Assembly (NCBI GenBank): GCA_015523545.1
Contig: WAKB01000012.1
Location: 45,478 to 109,477, forward strand
From: Candidatus Geothermarchaeota archaeon
GTDB lineage: Archaea > Thermoproteota > Nitrososphaeria > Geothermarchaeales > JDFR-13
Length of the DNA: 64,000 nucleotides
Direction: 5' to 3'
The position numbers and the translations under genes are program-made. A model generated the notes under the pieces. It saw nothing but the letters and a program-made list of their open reading frames with translations. It ran no database searches and was not told the DNA's origin. This document shows, in pieces, positions 43,058-52,543 of the stretch (its first letter is position 1; each line of letters starts with the position of its first letter).

Positions 43058-46000
43058 CTACGGCAGGATATTGGCTCCTAGGAGCCAGACATCCTCCCTG
43101 TAGCGCCAGACCACGATGGTTATCGGGTACCAGCCCATTGTACCGTCGTTCTGCTTGATACCTACCACAGCCTTCACTATGCCGAACTCCTGGCTGGCGA
43201 ATACGCTGACGACCCTCACTGGCCACTTCTTGACGAAGCCCACCTCACTGCCGAAGGTCTCTGTGTCTGGGTCGAACTCGTAGTACCATATCTTGTAGAT
43301 CCAGCCATTGAACCTTCCTATGTCTAGCCAGAAGACGCTGTCACCCGATGGAGCCATAGCCTTCAGCGGTAGTGGGAATGGCTCTACAATGATCCTCATT
43401 AGGTACTTCGTCTCGTACGGCAGGTAGTCAGCCGTCACTGTGAAGTTGAAGTCGAAGGCCATAGGCCCATTGTTGAACACCTGCTGCATCACGCTGTGAG
43501 GTATGAATATGCCTAGGGTGACCGTGTTGTTATTGGCGAACGCCACTGCTGGGGTAACGCTTGGGGTTACCATGATTGATATCTGAGGATCGGTCTCATA
43601 GTTGTAGAACTGTACAGCTGTTAGGTTTACACCAGTCTCTATATTTATAGGCACCAGCACTTGTACACCGCCCGGCACGTTGATAGCATCGAAGACCGTA
43701 TTGTTGAATAGTGATCCGTTGCCCCATGATAGCTTTGCGTAGCGGATAGAGCTGTTTACGAACTGTGAGCCATTGGCATCATAGAGCCTCTGCCACATCC
43801 ATATCAGGTCTGGGGCGCCACCAGAGAGGACTGTAGCTAGTGGCCATGGCCAGACAGCCACCATCTCAGACTTGGGCCCTAGCCTGGTCTGGTGTAGAGG
43901 CTTGTATCCATTGTCTGCTAGGTCGCTCTTGTCATTCATCAGTAGCCCAGCGTCTACGCTGAACATGTCGATATCTGCATATGGGCTGTCCCACTGTGCG
44001 TAGGCATAGATACCGAATGTCCTCTGCTCTGGATCGCCTAGGTATGTGAAGTACCATCCGCGCCTATCGCCTGAGAAGCGGAAGATGTCTAATGTGAATG
44101 AGTACTCCGAGAAGCCACGGAACCAGTTGGGCTGGATAAAGTTCTCGCCATAAGGCTCTACAGGCATAGGGTCTACTAGACCTGCTAGGGCTGTTGTTCT
44201 CTTGTATAGTATGAAGCTAAACGGAACCCTATAGTCGATCTCAGGCGTTCCTGGATCATCAAGTATAACATATCCCTGCTCCACACCGGGCGCCACATTG
44301 GTGGGCACCATTATATCGATGTTGACATTAGCTGTACCGCCAGCTGGCACTGTTACTGTTGGGGTAGAGGGAGTTATCCATGGATGTGGATCTAGCCTCC
44401 AGTACTCGAAGCGGACATTAATGGTTTCTACTGATACGTGGCTGTGGAAGTCCCAGGTCTCCAATATTCTTATGAATAGCTGCCCGTTGAGGTTGTTTAT
44501 GATCTTCTTTGGTATGAAGACGGCCTGTGTATTGGACCAGAAGGGTGCGTAGTCGATTAGATAGTTAGTGTCTCCTAAGAACTCGAATATCCCGTCTCCA
44601 TCGTCTACCCAGTCCCAAGCCTGTAGCTGAATATTGGTCTCGTCCCAGAAGGCTGAGTCGGCATCATCGAACACAGTGAAGTTGAAGTCTACGAAAACCA
44701 TGAGGAAGTCGTATGATCCTGCCCATGGTGTGTAAGGTATTTCAGCAACTACACTCGTGCTGCCGTCTAGTAGTATTGGGAAGCTCATGTACTCCTCGTA
44801 GACCAGCCTCTCCCTAACGACATTGACATTATAGGATATAGCTGATCCACCCATGGTGTTATCCACAACCAGTGCCTGATAGCCGAGTACTGTGTCTCCT
44901 AGGCCGAACCAGTCGTATAGGGAATACTCATACCAGTTAGAGGCGGCTGCTACAAATGACCATGGATCTCCAATGTATAGCCATGAAGCGTCCCCAAAGA
45001 GTCCAGCCCATCTAAGGAGAACAGGGACGAATAGACGCTGAGCAAACTTCTGTCCAGTAAGTGGTGCATAAACATCAGGATCCATATTGAGAATCTCGTT
45101 CACGGCATTATAGACATTTACTCTTCCAGCACCTTGGATAGATACCGGGAGACCTGTGTCATCAGCAGTTCTCATAAGAATTCTCTTGACGAAGTCTGGA
45201 GATGGTGAGATTCCATGTACATCCCTATATGCCTGTATGACTACAGCTGCTGCACCTGATACGACTGGTGTTGCCATACTGGTTCCGCCGAAGATATCAA
45301 GGAACGAGCCGTTGATGGTGGGTGTCATGAAGAATGAGAAGAACTGGGCCAACCAGAGAGGTATCGGAGTCATGCCCCATGCTCCAACGCCCATTATCTC
45401 TGGCTCGACATTGCCCATGTATGTTGGTCCACGGCTGGAGAAGAATGCTGCAGTATCGTTATGCCCTCCACCGATGCCTAGCAAGAAGTTATATATCATG
45501 AACGCTGTTGAAGCGCCAACTGTCATGGCGAACATACTGTCTTGTGGTGTCGTGATTGTTCCATGACCCTGGCCATCATTGGATGCAGCTATTGTTATCA
45601 GTGTACCTGGATAAGCTGGGTCTAGGAAGCCTGGAACCGATAATGCGTCAGCCAATAGGCTCATAAAGAACGGTCCATAGATGAACCAGTTCAACCTTGT
45701 GTGCTCATTAGGTATGAAGCCCCAGCTGTTACTGATTATGTCAGCCTTATGATTGCCTGTATATGTCCATATGCCAGCTACTGTTCCATAGCCAGCCACT
45801 GGGAACAACCATGAGGGGAGCATTGGGTCGAAACCGGCTGCCCAGAACCATCCCTCGATTATGCTGCCGAAGCCGAATATCGGTATGCCCATTATACTTG
45901 CGTTGGGAGCGATTCCTGGCCCATATGGATATAGGCCCCACATTGTGTTTACCAGCAGACCAGTGAAGTCATCTACCCCTGCTGCTGTGTTAGCTACCTG

Positions 46001-47371
46001 TGTACCGTGGCCGTGCCAGTCATAGACGAAGACTGCGTAGTCACCCATGTCGTCGATCGGCTCTAGTAGGCCACATCCATCTGGGTTGAGTGGATTGATC
46101 ACTGGTATGGCACAGGTCACGTCTAGACCCCATGCCAATGTGCTTGTGGAGTGCTCAGGATATCCGTCGCCGTTGTCGTCATAGTTAGCCACTGTTATAC
46201 CGTTTGGAGTCAGCGGGGTCTCGTCCGAGAAGTCATAGTCAGGTGTTCCATACCAGAAGTCGTTAAAGTCTGAGGAGACATCTACATAGGCAGTATCATA
46301 GAATCCGTCGCCGTCACCATCTACTAGCAGAACCGGGAAGAGGTTAAAGGTTGTCTGCCACTGGAAGAGTATACCGAATTTGGCTGTGTCACCAGGATTC
46401 AAAATACCGGTCACTATCATGTTTGCTGGGAAGGTTCCACCGGTCATCCATATGTAGTCAACGACGAAACCGAAGAAGTATACCGCCGGGTTAGTCCCTT
46501 GTGTGTTGACACATACATTCGCTCCACATGGAAATGCCGTCACAGTCACATTAGTAAGGGCTATTGAGTCGGCATCGGCATTGAATGATGTGGTCACACC
46601 AGTAACTGGATCCCTAGCCACCTTACCTAGCCAAGAGAAGAGTCCGAAGGAACCGAAGTCAACACCAGTATCCACCACAGCTATTGTCACGCCTGTACCG
46701 TTATACTGTGTCTTGAGTGGCTGTACACCTACCAGCTCGTTAATGCCTACTATGTCGCCGACATAGATCATATCTGGTGAGATGGTGGCGTCACCTCTCT
46801 CGACACCAGCCGGGAGTAGTATGTCCCTCGTCTTCAAGCCGTTGTCACTCCTCCTCTGCATCATCGCGCGCTTTAGATCTATCAGTGCATCCCTAAACTC
46901 CTCTGGGCTTATCTCGCCTAGGGCGAACTTAAGCCTAAGCTCAAAGAACTTGTCGTCAAAGTCTCCTGGAAAGTCCACCGGGACGTCGAGCATCACTCCT
47001 AGGACGCTGTCAATTTTGGAGAGCTCCTCGGCAGCGCCCGGCTTGATCATACCAGTGGCGACGCCCAGTGGCCCGATGTCTGGTAGGAATCTTATCGATG
47101 TGAAATACTTCGCTATCTCTGCCGGGTCATAGCCAGACTTGAGGAACATTATAACGCTGACCGGCCTCTCAATGTTGTAGAGTATGTCATCAATCGGCTT
47201 CTTTGCCTCCAGCCTCTCCACGAACTCTGTAGCCACCTGCTCAATGTAGAAGTCGAAGTTGATGTTGGGATCGTTCTCCGCCCATGCTCCCTGGGCAGGC
47301 ACTGTATAGGGTGGTAAGAGACTTATAAGAAAGATTAGGGTGATTAGCAGGGATGACAACTGTCTAAACAT
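43058..47371 (-). CDS. Giant secreted subtilisin-like protease (S8), copy 1
   Basis: 1,437 residues. Signal peptide 1-29 (cleavage near QGAWA), an N-terminal prodomain (about 35-190), then the S8 core: Asp234 in AVVDTGVDFG, His455 in DWHGHGTQV, oxyanion Asn598 in AASNDG, nucleophile Ser698 in FGGTSMATP. An insert of about 220 residues separates Asp and His, as in pyrolysin- and TPPII-like enzymes, and it holds Ca-loop-like DGDGDGFYD and DDNGDGYPE. The long C-terminal part (about 750-1437) is beta-rich with Ig-like strands such as VTVPAGGTANVNIDI. No membrane anchor is seen, so it may bind the S-layer. A CTTTATATAG TATA box (47395-47404) precedes the start. Confidence 0.94.
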   Translation of the reverse strand: MFRQLSSLLITLIFLISLLPPYTVPAQGAWAENDPNINFDFYIEQVATEFVERLEAKKPIDDILYNIERPVSVIMFLKSGYDPAEIAKYFTSIRFLPDIGPLGVATGMIKPGAAEELSKIDSVLGVMLDVPVDFPGDFDDKFFELRLKFALGEISPEEFRDALIDLKRAMMQRRSDNGLKTRDILLPAGVERGDATISPDMIYVGDIVGINELVGVQPLKTQYNGTGVTIAVVDTGVDFGSFGLFSWLGKVARDPVTGVTTSFNADADSIALTNVTVTAFPCGANVCVNTQGTNPAVYFFGFVVDYIWMTGGTFPANMIVTGILNPGDTAKFGILFQWQTTFNLFPVLLVDGDGDGFYDTAYVDVSSDFNDFWYGTPDYDFSDETPLTPNGITVANYDDNGDGYPEHSTSTLAWGLDVTCAIPVINPLNPDGCGLLEPIDDMGDYAVFVYDWHGHGTQVANTAAGVDDFTGLLVNTMWGLYPYGPGIAPNASIMGIPIFGFGSIIEGWFWAAGFDPMLPSWLFPVAGYGTVAGIWTYTGNHKADIISNSWGFIPNEHTRLNWFIYGPFFMSLLADALSVPGFLDPAYPGTLITIAASNDGQGHGTITTPQDSMFAMTVGASTAFMIYNFLLGIGGGHNDTAAFFSSRGPTYMGNVEPEIMGVGAWGMTPIPLWLAQFFSFFMTPTINGSFLDIFGGTSMATPVVSGAAAVVIQAYRDVHGISPSPDFVKRILMRTADDTGLPVSIQGAGRVNVYNAVNEILNMDPDVYAPLTGQKFAQRLFVPVLLRWAGLFGDASWLYIGDPWSFVAAASNWYEYSLYDWFGLGDTVLGYQALVVDNTMGGSAISYNVNVVRERLVYEEYMSFPILLDGSTSVVAEIPYTPWAGSYDFLMVFVDFNFTVFDDADSAFWDETNIQLQAWDWVDDGDGIFEFLGDTNYLIDYAPFWSNTQAVFIPKKIINNLNGQLFIRILETWDFHSHVSVETINVRFEYWRLDPHPWITPSTPTVTVPAGGTANVNIDIMVPTNVAPGVEQGYVILDDPGTPEIDYRVPFSFILYKRTTALAGLVDPMPVEPYGENFIQPNWFRGFSEYSFTLDIFRFSGDRRGWYFTYLGDPEQRTFGIYAYAQWDSPYADIDMFSVDAGLLMNDKSDLADNGYKPLHQTRLGPKSEMVAVWPWPLATVLSGGAPDLIWMWQRLYDANGSQFVNSSIRYAKLSWGNGSLFNNTVFDAINVPGGVQVLVPINIETGVNLTAVQFYNYETDPQISIMVTPSVTPAVAFANNNTVTLGIFIPHSVMQQVFNNGPMAFDFNFTVTADYLPYETKYLMRIIVEPFPLPLKAMAPSGDSVFWLDIGRFNGWIYKIWYYEFDPDTETFGSEVGFVKKWPVRVVSVFASQEFGIVKAVVGIKQNDGTMGWYPITIVVWRYREDVWLLGANILP

Positions 47372-47588
47372 GTAATCTAATTCTGTTACGAGGACTATAT
47401 AAAGGTTAGGAAGTATAAACTAATAGTTTAATATTTGTATCTAGTGCAACGGAACAATATAGCCCTATAAAATACGATTTTTTAGATGACTTGAAACCCC
47501 CTGCAGAAGTTCCACGGGCCGTTTAGTACTGAATACGTGGATACAAAAGTTATGATGAGAGATGGAAAAAGAAGGAGGGAGATAGGTT
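47372..47588. other. Gap between the two subtilisin genes
   Basis: 217 bases: the promoter of copy 1 (TATA at 47395-47404) and, toward the right, the AT-rich end of copy 2 with a weak T tract (about 47565-47573, minus strand). A C-box-like ATGATGA (47552-47558) has no D box at guide-RNA spacing. No RNA gene was recognised. Confidence 0.45.
47395..47404 (-). promoter_or_regulatory. TATA box of subtilisin copy 1
   Basis: CTTTATATAG on the minus strand, 24-33 nt before the ATG, a position that gives a leaderless transcript. Confidence 0.6.
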
Positions 47589-50500
47589 TTAGACGAGGAT
47601 GTTGGCGCCTAGTAGCCACACTTCATCGGTGTTGCGCCAGACTATGATTGTTATTGGGTACCAGCCCATATTTCCATCGTTGAGCCTGACGCCTACAACC
47701 GCCCTGACTATTCCGAAGTCCTTGTTGGCGAATACGCTTGTAACTCTTACCGGCCATCTATGTGTATAGCCTACCTCGCTGCCGAAGGTCTCGGTGCCGG
47801 GGTCATACTCATAGTACCAGATCCTATATATCCAGCCGGTGAAGGAGCCTATGTCGAGCCAGTATACACCGTCGCCAGTCTGCACCATCGCCCTGAGTGG
47901 AAGCGGGAATGGCTGTACCTTCACCCGCATCATGAAGAGTGTACTGTATGGCAGGTAGTCGGCCGTCACGCTGAAGTTGAAGTCAAACTCCATCGCCCCG
48001 CTGCCCGATACCTGGCGTAGGACACTGTCTGGTATGAAGAGGCTCAGAGTCACCATATTGTTGTTCGAGAATGCTATCGCGGAGGCCGTGCTAGGTGTGA
48101 CGGCAACCACGATACCTGGGTCTGCCTGGAAGCCGAAGAACTGGATGTTGGAGAGGTTCACCCCTGTCTCTATGAATATTGGGATGGTGACGTTCACACC
48201 ACCTGTAACTGGGGTCACCGTTATATCGGTCTCATTGAAGGTTGTCCCGTTGCCCCAGCGTAGCTTTGCATAGCGGACAGAGTGGTTGGCGAACTGCGCC
48301 CCATTGGCATCATATATCTGTTGATACAGCCAGACAGTATCTGGTGCACCACCAGTGAGAGCTGTAGCAGCCGGTGATGGAGCTATAGCAACCATCTCGT
48401 TCCTAGGGCCTAGCCTCGTTATCTTGAATGGCTGGTAGCTCCAGCCATGGTCAGCACTCGCATCATTTACTCTCAGCCCAGCATCCATGCTGAACATGTC
48501 GATATCTGCGAGGAAGCTATTCCACTCCGTGTATGCATAGATGCCGAAGGTTCTCTGCTCGGGGTCGCCGAGATACTGTAGGAACCAGCCACGCCTATCA
48601 CCAGAGACGTAGTCACCGAAGAAATATAGTCCATGTAGCCAGTTCACCTGTAGGAAGCTGTCGCCATAGGGCTCATCAACAACCGGATCAACTAGACCTA
48701 CTGTTGCCCTTGTCCTCATATAGAGTATGAAGCTGAACGGAACCCTATAGTCGACCTCGGGAGTTACCGGGTCGTCCAAGATGATGAAGCCCTGCTCAAT
48801 ATCTGGGGCAATGTTGGTCGGCACATTAATATCTAGGCTTACTGTGCCAACACCCCCTGCAGGGACGGTTATCGAGGGTGCCGAGGGTGTTATCCATGGG
48901 TGCTGCTGATGCTTCCAGTACTTAACATGGATATTTACTTCACCGCTAAGTGGGTGGGTATGGCCGTTTCCAGTCTCATAAATAATGACTGTTAGCTGGC
49001 CCTGCAGATTGTCTATGATATGCTTCGGGACGTAGATGGCTTGGGTATTTGATGGCGTGTAGAAGTTAGACCCCCAGTCTATCTTGTATAGGGTGTCTGT
49101 AGCCGGGTCTAGCACCGAGTCCCCATTATCGATCCAGTCAAGTACAATGACGCCAAAACGGTATTCAGGCCACCAGGGATCGTCATTATCCTCCATTATG
49201 CTATAGTTCATGTCTATGAAGACCATCATGAAGTCATAATCCCCTGACCATGGCGTAATCGTCTGTATAACGAAGAGTCCCGGTGGGCTATTGAAGAGCG
49301 CAGTGGTCGTCTCCTCATTGACCAGTTCAGCCCTTACAACATCGAGGTTGTAGGTCACACTTGTTGCACCGAGGCTATTATCGACTGTTATGGCTGGGTA
49401 GCTCATCAAACTGTCTCCCAGGCCGAACCAGTCGAAGAGCGAGTATTCATACCAGTTCTGTGCCGCTGCCAATAGCTGGTTAGGATCATCAAGATATAGA
49501 TGTGAATTGTCGCCGAGTGTGCCGCTAGCTCTGATCTGGAAGGCTTGGAATGCACGCTGCACAAACCTCTGACCAGTAATTGGTGAATATATGTCGGGCT
49601 TACTGTTAAGAACCTCCATGACCGCCTTATATGCATTGACCCTACCCGCACCCTGTAGGGATACTGGTAGACCCAAGTCGTCAGCAGACTTCATCAGAAT
49701 CCTCTTGACCTCATCAGGTGATGGATCAACACCGTGGACCTCGCGGTATGCCTGGATAACGATTGCAGCTACACCCGCAACAACGCCAGCTGCCATACTC
49801 GTACCGCTGAAGCTAACCAGCACGCTACCATTTAGGGTTGAGAACTGGTTGTATGTAAAGGTTACTGAGTACTCTACATCCGTAGGTACCATGGCATTGG
49901 CGCCTACACCCACTATCTCAGGCTCAACATTACCCATAAAGGTTGGACCGGCGCTGGAGAAGCTGGCCACAGTGTCGTTATATCCACCATCCTCGATGCT
50001 GCTTACGTAGGCCTCATACTCATATGAGGTGGAGGCACCCACTGTAAGGCCGAACATTGAGAATGAGGGTGTGACCATGCTTCCCTGGCCAGTCCCATGG
50101 TTCCCAGCCGACAAGACGAAGAGGGTGCCTGGATATGCCGGGTCTAGGTAGCCAGGTACTGAGAGGGCATCGATTAGGAGCGTTAGGAAGTGGGGACCAT
50201 ATGCATACCAGTTGTAGCTCCAGTGCTCCCTATGCCACCAGTCCCAAGCTACTACCACAACGTCGGCTTTATGGTTACCAGTGTATCTCCACTCTCCATA
50301 AATGTTTCCGTAGAAGCCTACGAAGAGGTCTGAAGCTGGTGTCACCAAGTCGAAGCCGGTTGTCCACAGTATTGACTCTACATACCTATTGTAGGGATAT
50401 TCTATGTTGGTTGAGAGTATGCTAGCGTTGGGTGCTATACCCGAGCTATAGGTGTAGGGTGCTGCTGGAATCTCCACAACATTTATTTCAAACACGTTGT

Positions 50501-51905
50501 TTACAGTCATTCCTGTGAAGTCGTCCACAGCTGCTGCTACACTAGCTATCTGGGTTCCATGGCCCAGTCTATTGCTATTAAAGAGGAGGACAACATAATC
50601 ACCGTCATCGTCAATAGGCTCCAATACTCCACATGCATCAGGGTTAGATGGAGCGGTGAAAAGTAGAAAGCACTGGAAGTCGAGGCCCCACGCCAATGAG
50701 CCTGAAGACTGGTCTGGATATCCATCACCGTTATGGTCATATATTGCAACCGCCATGTCATTAGCCCTGAGAGGCACCTCGTCAAAGAGATCCCAGTCAG
50801 GGAACATGCCCCACCTCTGCTTAAACTCTGATGAAGCGTCAACATAGGCGGTGTCATAGCTACCATCGTTATCTGAGTCTATAACGATTACTGGAACCCA
50901 TACATTCACACCCCAAATGTCGTATATCAGCCCGAACTTGGCTGTATCACCTGGATTCATGATCCCTGTAACCTCTAGATCTACTGGGAATGACCAACCA
51001 GTAAGGGCTTGGAATGAGAAAACCCATCCAAATGCTAATACTGCAGGGTTTGTCCCACTAGTGTCTAGGTACACATTTCCGCCTAAACTGTAGGCCGTAA
51101 CAGTAACATTTGTTAGGGCAATCCTCTCATAATCCGGACTGAAGGATGTGACTATCCCTGTGACTGGATCCCTAGCCATCTTCCCCTTCCAAGAGAACAG
51201 GCCGAAAGACCCGAAGTCCACCGACTCGTCAATGATTCCTATTGTTACCCCTGTACCATTATAATGGCTCTTCAGTGGATTAGCGCCTATCAACTGGTTT
51301 ATCCCGACGATGTCATCTACGAAGACCATGTTGGGTCTTGGATCCATCATCCCTCCCCGAGGGCCCTGCGACTCACCACCTCCAAAGAGCTCTTCATACC
51401 TCTGCCTCCTCAACTCCGCCATTCTATCCATGTATTCCTGTATTGAGATCTCTCCAAGGGCGAAGCTCAACCTTACCTGAAACTCCTCCTCTGTATACCT
51501 ATCACCCTTTAGGGGCACATCCACCATGACACCCAGGACATCCTCGTTATTCTCCAGCACCTCTATAGCCCCCGGCTTGATCATCCCTGTAGCTACTACT
51601 ACCCCGCTGAGACCAGGTAGATACCTTAAGGTGAGGAAGAGTCCGTCAAGCTCAGATAGATTGAAGCCTTCGCGTAGGAAGACTATGACGTCTATTGGCC
51701 TCTTTATTCTGTATAGAACCTCGTCGATAGGCTTTTCATTCTCCAGTTTATTGATGAACTCGGAAGCCCTATGCTCTATATAGAACTCGTAGTTGATGCT
51801 GGGGTCGTTCCCTGCCCAGGCAGCCTGTACCGATACGTTGGTGAATGGAAGTATGCTAATTCCGAGAATTAGGATTGTTAGGAGGGCTAGGAAGTTTTTC
51901 AGCAT
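47589..51905 (-). CDS. Giant secreted subtilisin-like protease (S8), copy 2
   Basis: 1,438 residues, a tandem paralog of the neighbour, collinear through almost its whole length. Signal peptide 1-28, prodomain, Asp226 in GIIDESVDFG, His449 in RLGHGTQIA, Asn602 in SAGNHGTG, Ser703 in FSGTSMAAG. The usual ATP after the nucleophile is AAG here, and DTG at the Asp is DES, so specificity or rate may differ from copy 1. The Ca-loop-like DSDNDGSYD and DHNGDGYPD match copy 1. The C-terminus ends in the same WLLGANIL motif. Promoter: ATATTTAAAG region at 51929-51939. Confidence 0.93.
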   Translation of the reverse strand: MLKNFLALLTILILGISILPFTNVSVQAAWAGNDPSINYEFYIEHRASEFINKLENEKPIDEVLYRIKRPIDVIVFLREGFNLSELDGLFLTLRYLPGLSGVVVATGMIKPGAIEVLENNEDVLGVMVDVPLKGDRYTEEEFQVRLSFALGEISIQEYMDRMAELRRQRYEELFGGGESQGPRGGMMDPRPNMVFVDDIVGINQLIGANPLKSHYNGTGVTIGIIDESVDFGSFGLFSWKGKMARDPVTGIVTSFSPDYERIALTNVTVTAYSLGGNVYLDTSGTNPAVLAFGWVFSFQALTGWSFPVDLEVTGIMNPGDTAKFGLIYDIWGVNVWVPVIVIDSDNDGSYDTAYVDASSEFKQRWGMFPDWDLFDEVPLRANDMAVAIYDHNGDGYPDQSSGSLAWGLDFQCFLLFTAPSNPDACGVLEPIDDDGDYVVLLFNSNRLGHGTQIASVAAAVDDFTGMTVNNVFEINVVEIPAAPYTYSSGIAPNASILSTNIEYPYNRYVESILWTTGFDLVTPASDLFVGFYGNIYGEWRYTGNHKADVVVVAWDWWHREHWSYNWYAYGPHFLTLLIDALSVPGYLDPAYPGTLFVLSAGNHGTGQGSMVTPSFSMFGLTVGASTSYEYEAYVSSIEDGGYNDTVASFSSAGPTFMGNVEPEIVGVGANAMVPTDVEYSVTFTYNQFSTLNGSVLVSFSGTSMAAGVVAGVAAIVIQAYREVHGVDPSPDEVKRILMKSADDLGLPVSLQGAGRVNAYKAVMEVLNSKPDIYSPITGQRFVQRAFQAFQIRASGTLGDNSHLYLDDPNQLLAAAQNWYEYSLFDWFGLGDSLMSYPAITVDNSLGATSVTYNLDVVRAELVNEETTTALFNSPPGLFVIQTITPWSGDYDFMMVFIDMNYSIMEDNDDPWWPEYRFGVIVLDWIDNGDSVLDPATDTLYKIDWGSNFYTPSNTQAIYVPKHIIDNLQGQLTVIIYETGNGHTHPLSGEVNIHVKYWKHQQHPWITPSAPSITVPAGGVGTVSLDINVPTNIAPDIEQGFIILDDPVTPEVDYRVPFSFILYMRTRATVGLVDPVVDEPYGDSFLQVNWLHGLYFFGDYVSGDRRGWFLQYLGDPEQRTFGIYAYTEWNSFLADIDMFSMDAGLRVNDASADHGWSYQPFKITRLGPRNEMVAIAPSPAATALTGGAPDTVWLYQQIYDANGAQFANHSVRYAKLRWGNGTTFNETDITVTPVTGGVNVTIPIFIETGVNLSNIQFFGFQADPGIVVAVTPSTASAIAFSNNNMVTLSLFIPDSVLRQVSGSGAMEFDFNFSVTADYLPYSTLFMMRVKVQPFPLPLRAMVQTGDGVYWLDIGSFTGWIYRIWYYEYDPGTETFGSEVGYTHRWPVRVTSVFANKDFGIVRAVVGVRLNDGNMGWYPITIIVWRNTDEVWLLGANILV

Positions 51906-51928
51906 GTGAATAAAAATGCTTAGCTATC

Positions 51929-51939
51929 GATATTTAAAG
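51929..51939 (-). promoter_or_regulatory. TATA box of subtilisin copy 2
   Basis: CTTTAAATATC on the minus strand, 24-34 nt before the ATG at 51905. Confidence 0.6.
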
Positions 51940-51960
51940 CTTCAACAAAACTAATTTTTC

Positions 51961-51982
51961 AAGTTTTGAAATTTTAAAACTT
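51961..51982. repeat. Inverted repeat AAGTTTT-GAAATTTT-AAAACTT
   Basis: Perfect 7-bp arms with an 8-nt spacer, 27 nt after the ferritin-like gene stop and upstream of the copy 2 promoter. On the minus strand it is flanked by T runs, so it probably ends transcription of the gene at 52009; an upstream regulatory role for the protease is also possible. Confidence 0.4.
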
Positions 51983-52008
51983 AAGAGATGCGGAAAAATT
52001 GAGAGCAA

Positions 52009-52500
52009 TCATTCGGTTCCGCGAGTATCTCTATATTCCCTTAACAGCGTTATATGTCTCAGGTCGTCATCATCCATGCTGAGGAGAAGTGTAATGAAGT
52101 ATTTCTTCACACCTCCTTCAAGACCCTCCGTTATCAATGTCCTGTCGGCCATGGCTATCGATGTAAGTACATCGGTAACCGACTCTAGGATCTCCAGCCC
52201 CTCCTCGTCACTCCCTATTCTCGAGGCCTTCTCCGCCATCTCTCTTAGGTAGCCCATGAAGCCATAGGCAGCACCTGAGTAGCGACTGCAGTCGCTGGTT
52301 GGGAACTTCTCAACACCGAGGAGATCCGCAATGTCGGAGAGGATCATGCTATGCTTCCTAGAGTCTACGCTAATGAGCCTAGCCACACTCCTTAGTATAG
52401 GGTCCTCAGCCCTCTCGGCTATCATCTCAGCTATGTGTGAGACCATCTCCTCCACGTATTGGTGGCACCTGGCTACTCGGCCTGCATATAACTTGTCCAT
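52009..52500 (-). CDS. Helical protein, possibly ferritin-like
   Basis: 163 residues, nearly all alpha-helix. The order of helices with YVEEMVSHIAE, SRKHSMILSDI and DDDLRHITLL recalls four-helix ferritin/rubrerythrin-like proteins, but the metal-ligand EXXH pairs are incomplete, so metal binding is doubtful. No family was recognised with confidence. It is divergent from the Grc3-like gene by 43 bases and may share its promoter region. A Cys (SDCSRYSG) near the middle is unpaired. Confidence 0.6.
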   Translation of the reverse strand: MDKLYAGRVARCHQYVEEMVSHIAEMIAERAEDPILRSVARLISVDSRKHSMILSDIADLLGVEKFPTSDCSRYSGAAYGFMGYLREMAEKASRIGSDEEGLEILESVTDVLTSIAMADRTLITEGLEGGVKKYFITLLLSMDDDDLRHITLLREYRDTRGTE

Positions 52501-52543
52501 CCCGGGTCACTGGTCATATATTGACACATCGAGAAATTAATTA

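Noticed and set aside
45156..45566. 136-codon frame antisense to subtilisin copy 1, and similar long ones in copy 2 (49591-50010) and other genes
   Set aside because: No start context and no family similarity; they mirror the wobble-biased codons of the real gene.
47552..47558. C-box-like ATGATGA, possible C/D guide RNA (also GTGATGA at 2058-2064)
   Set aside because: No D or D' box at the spacing needed for a C/D guide RNA on either strand.
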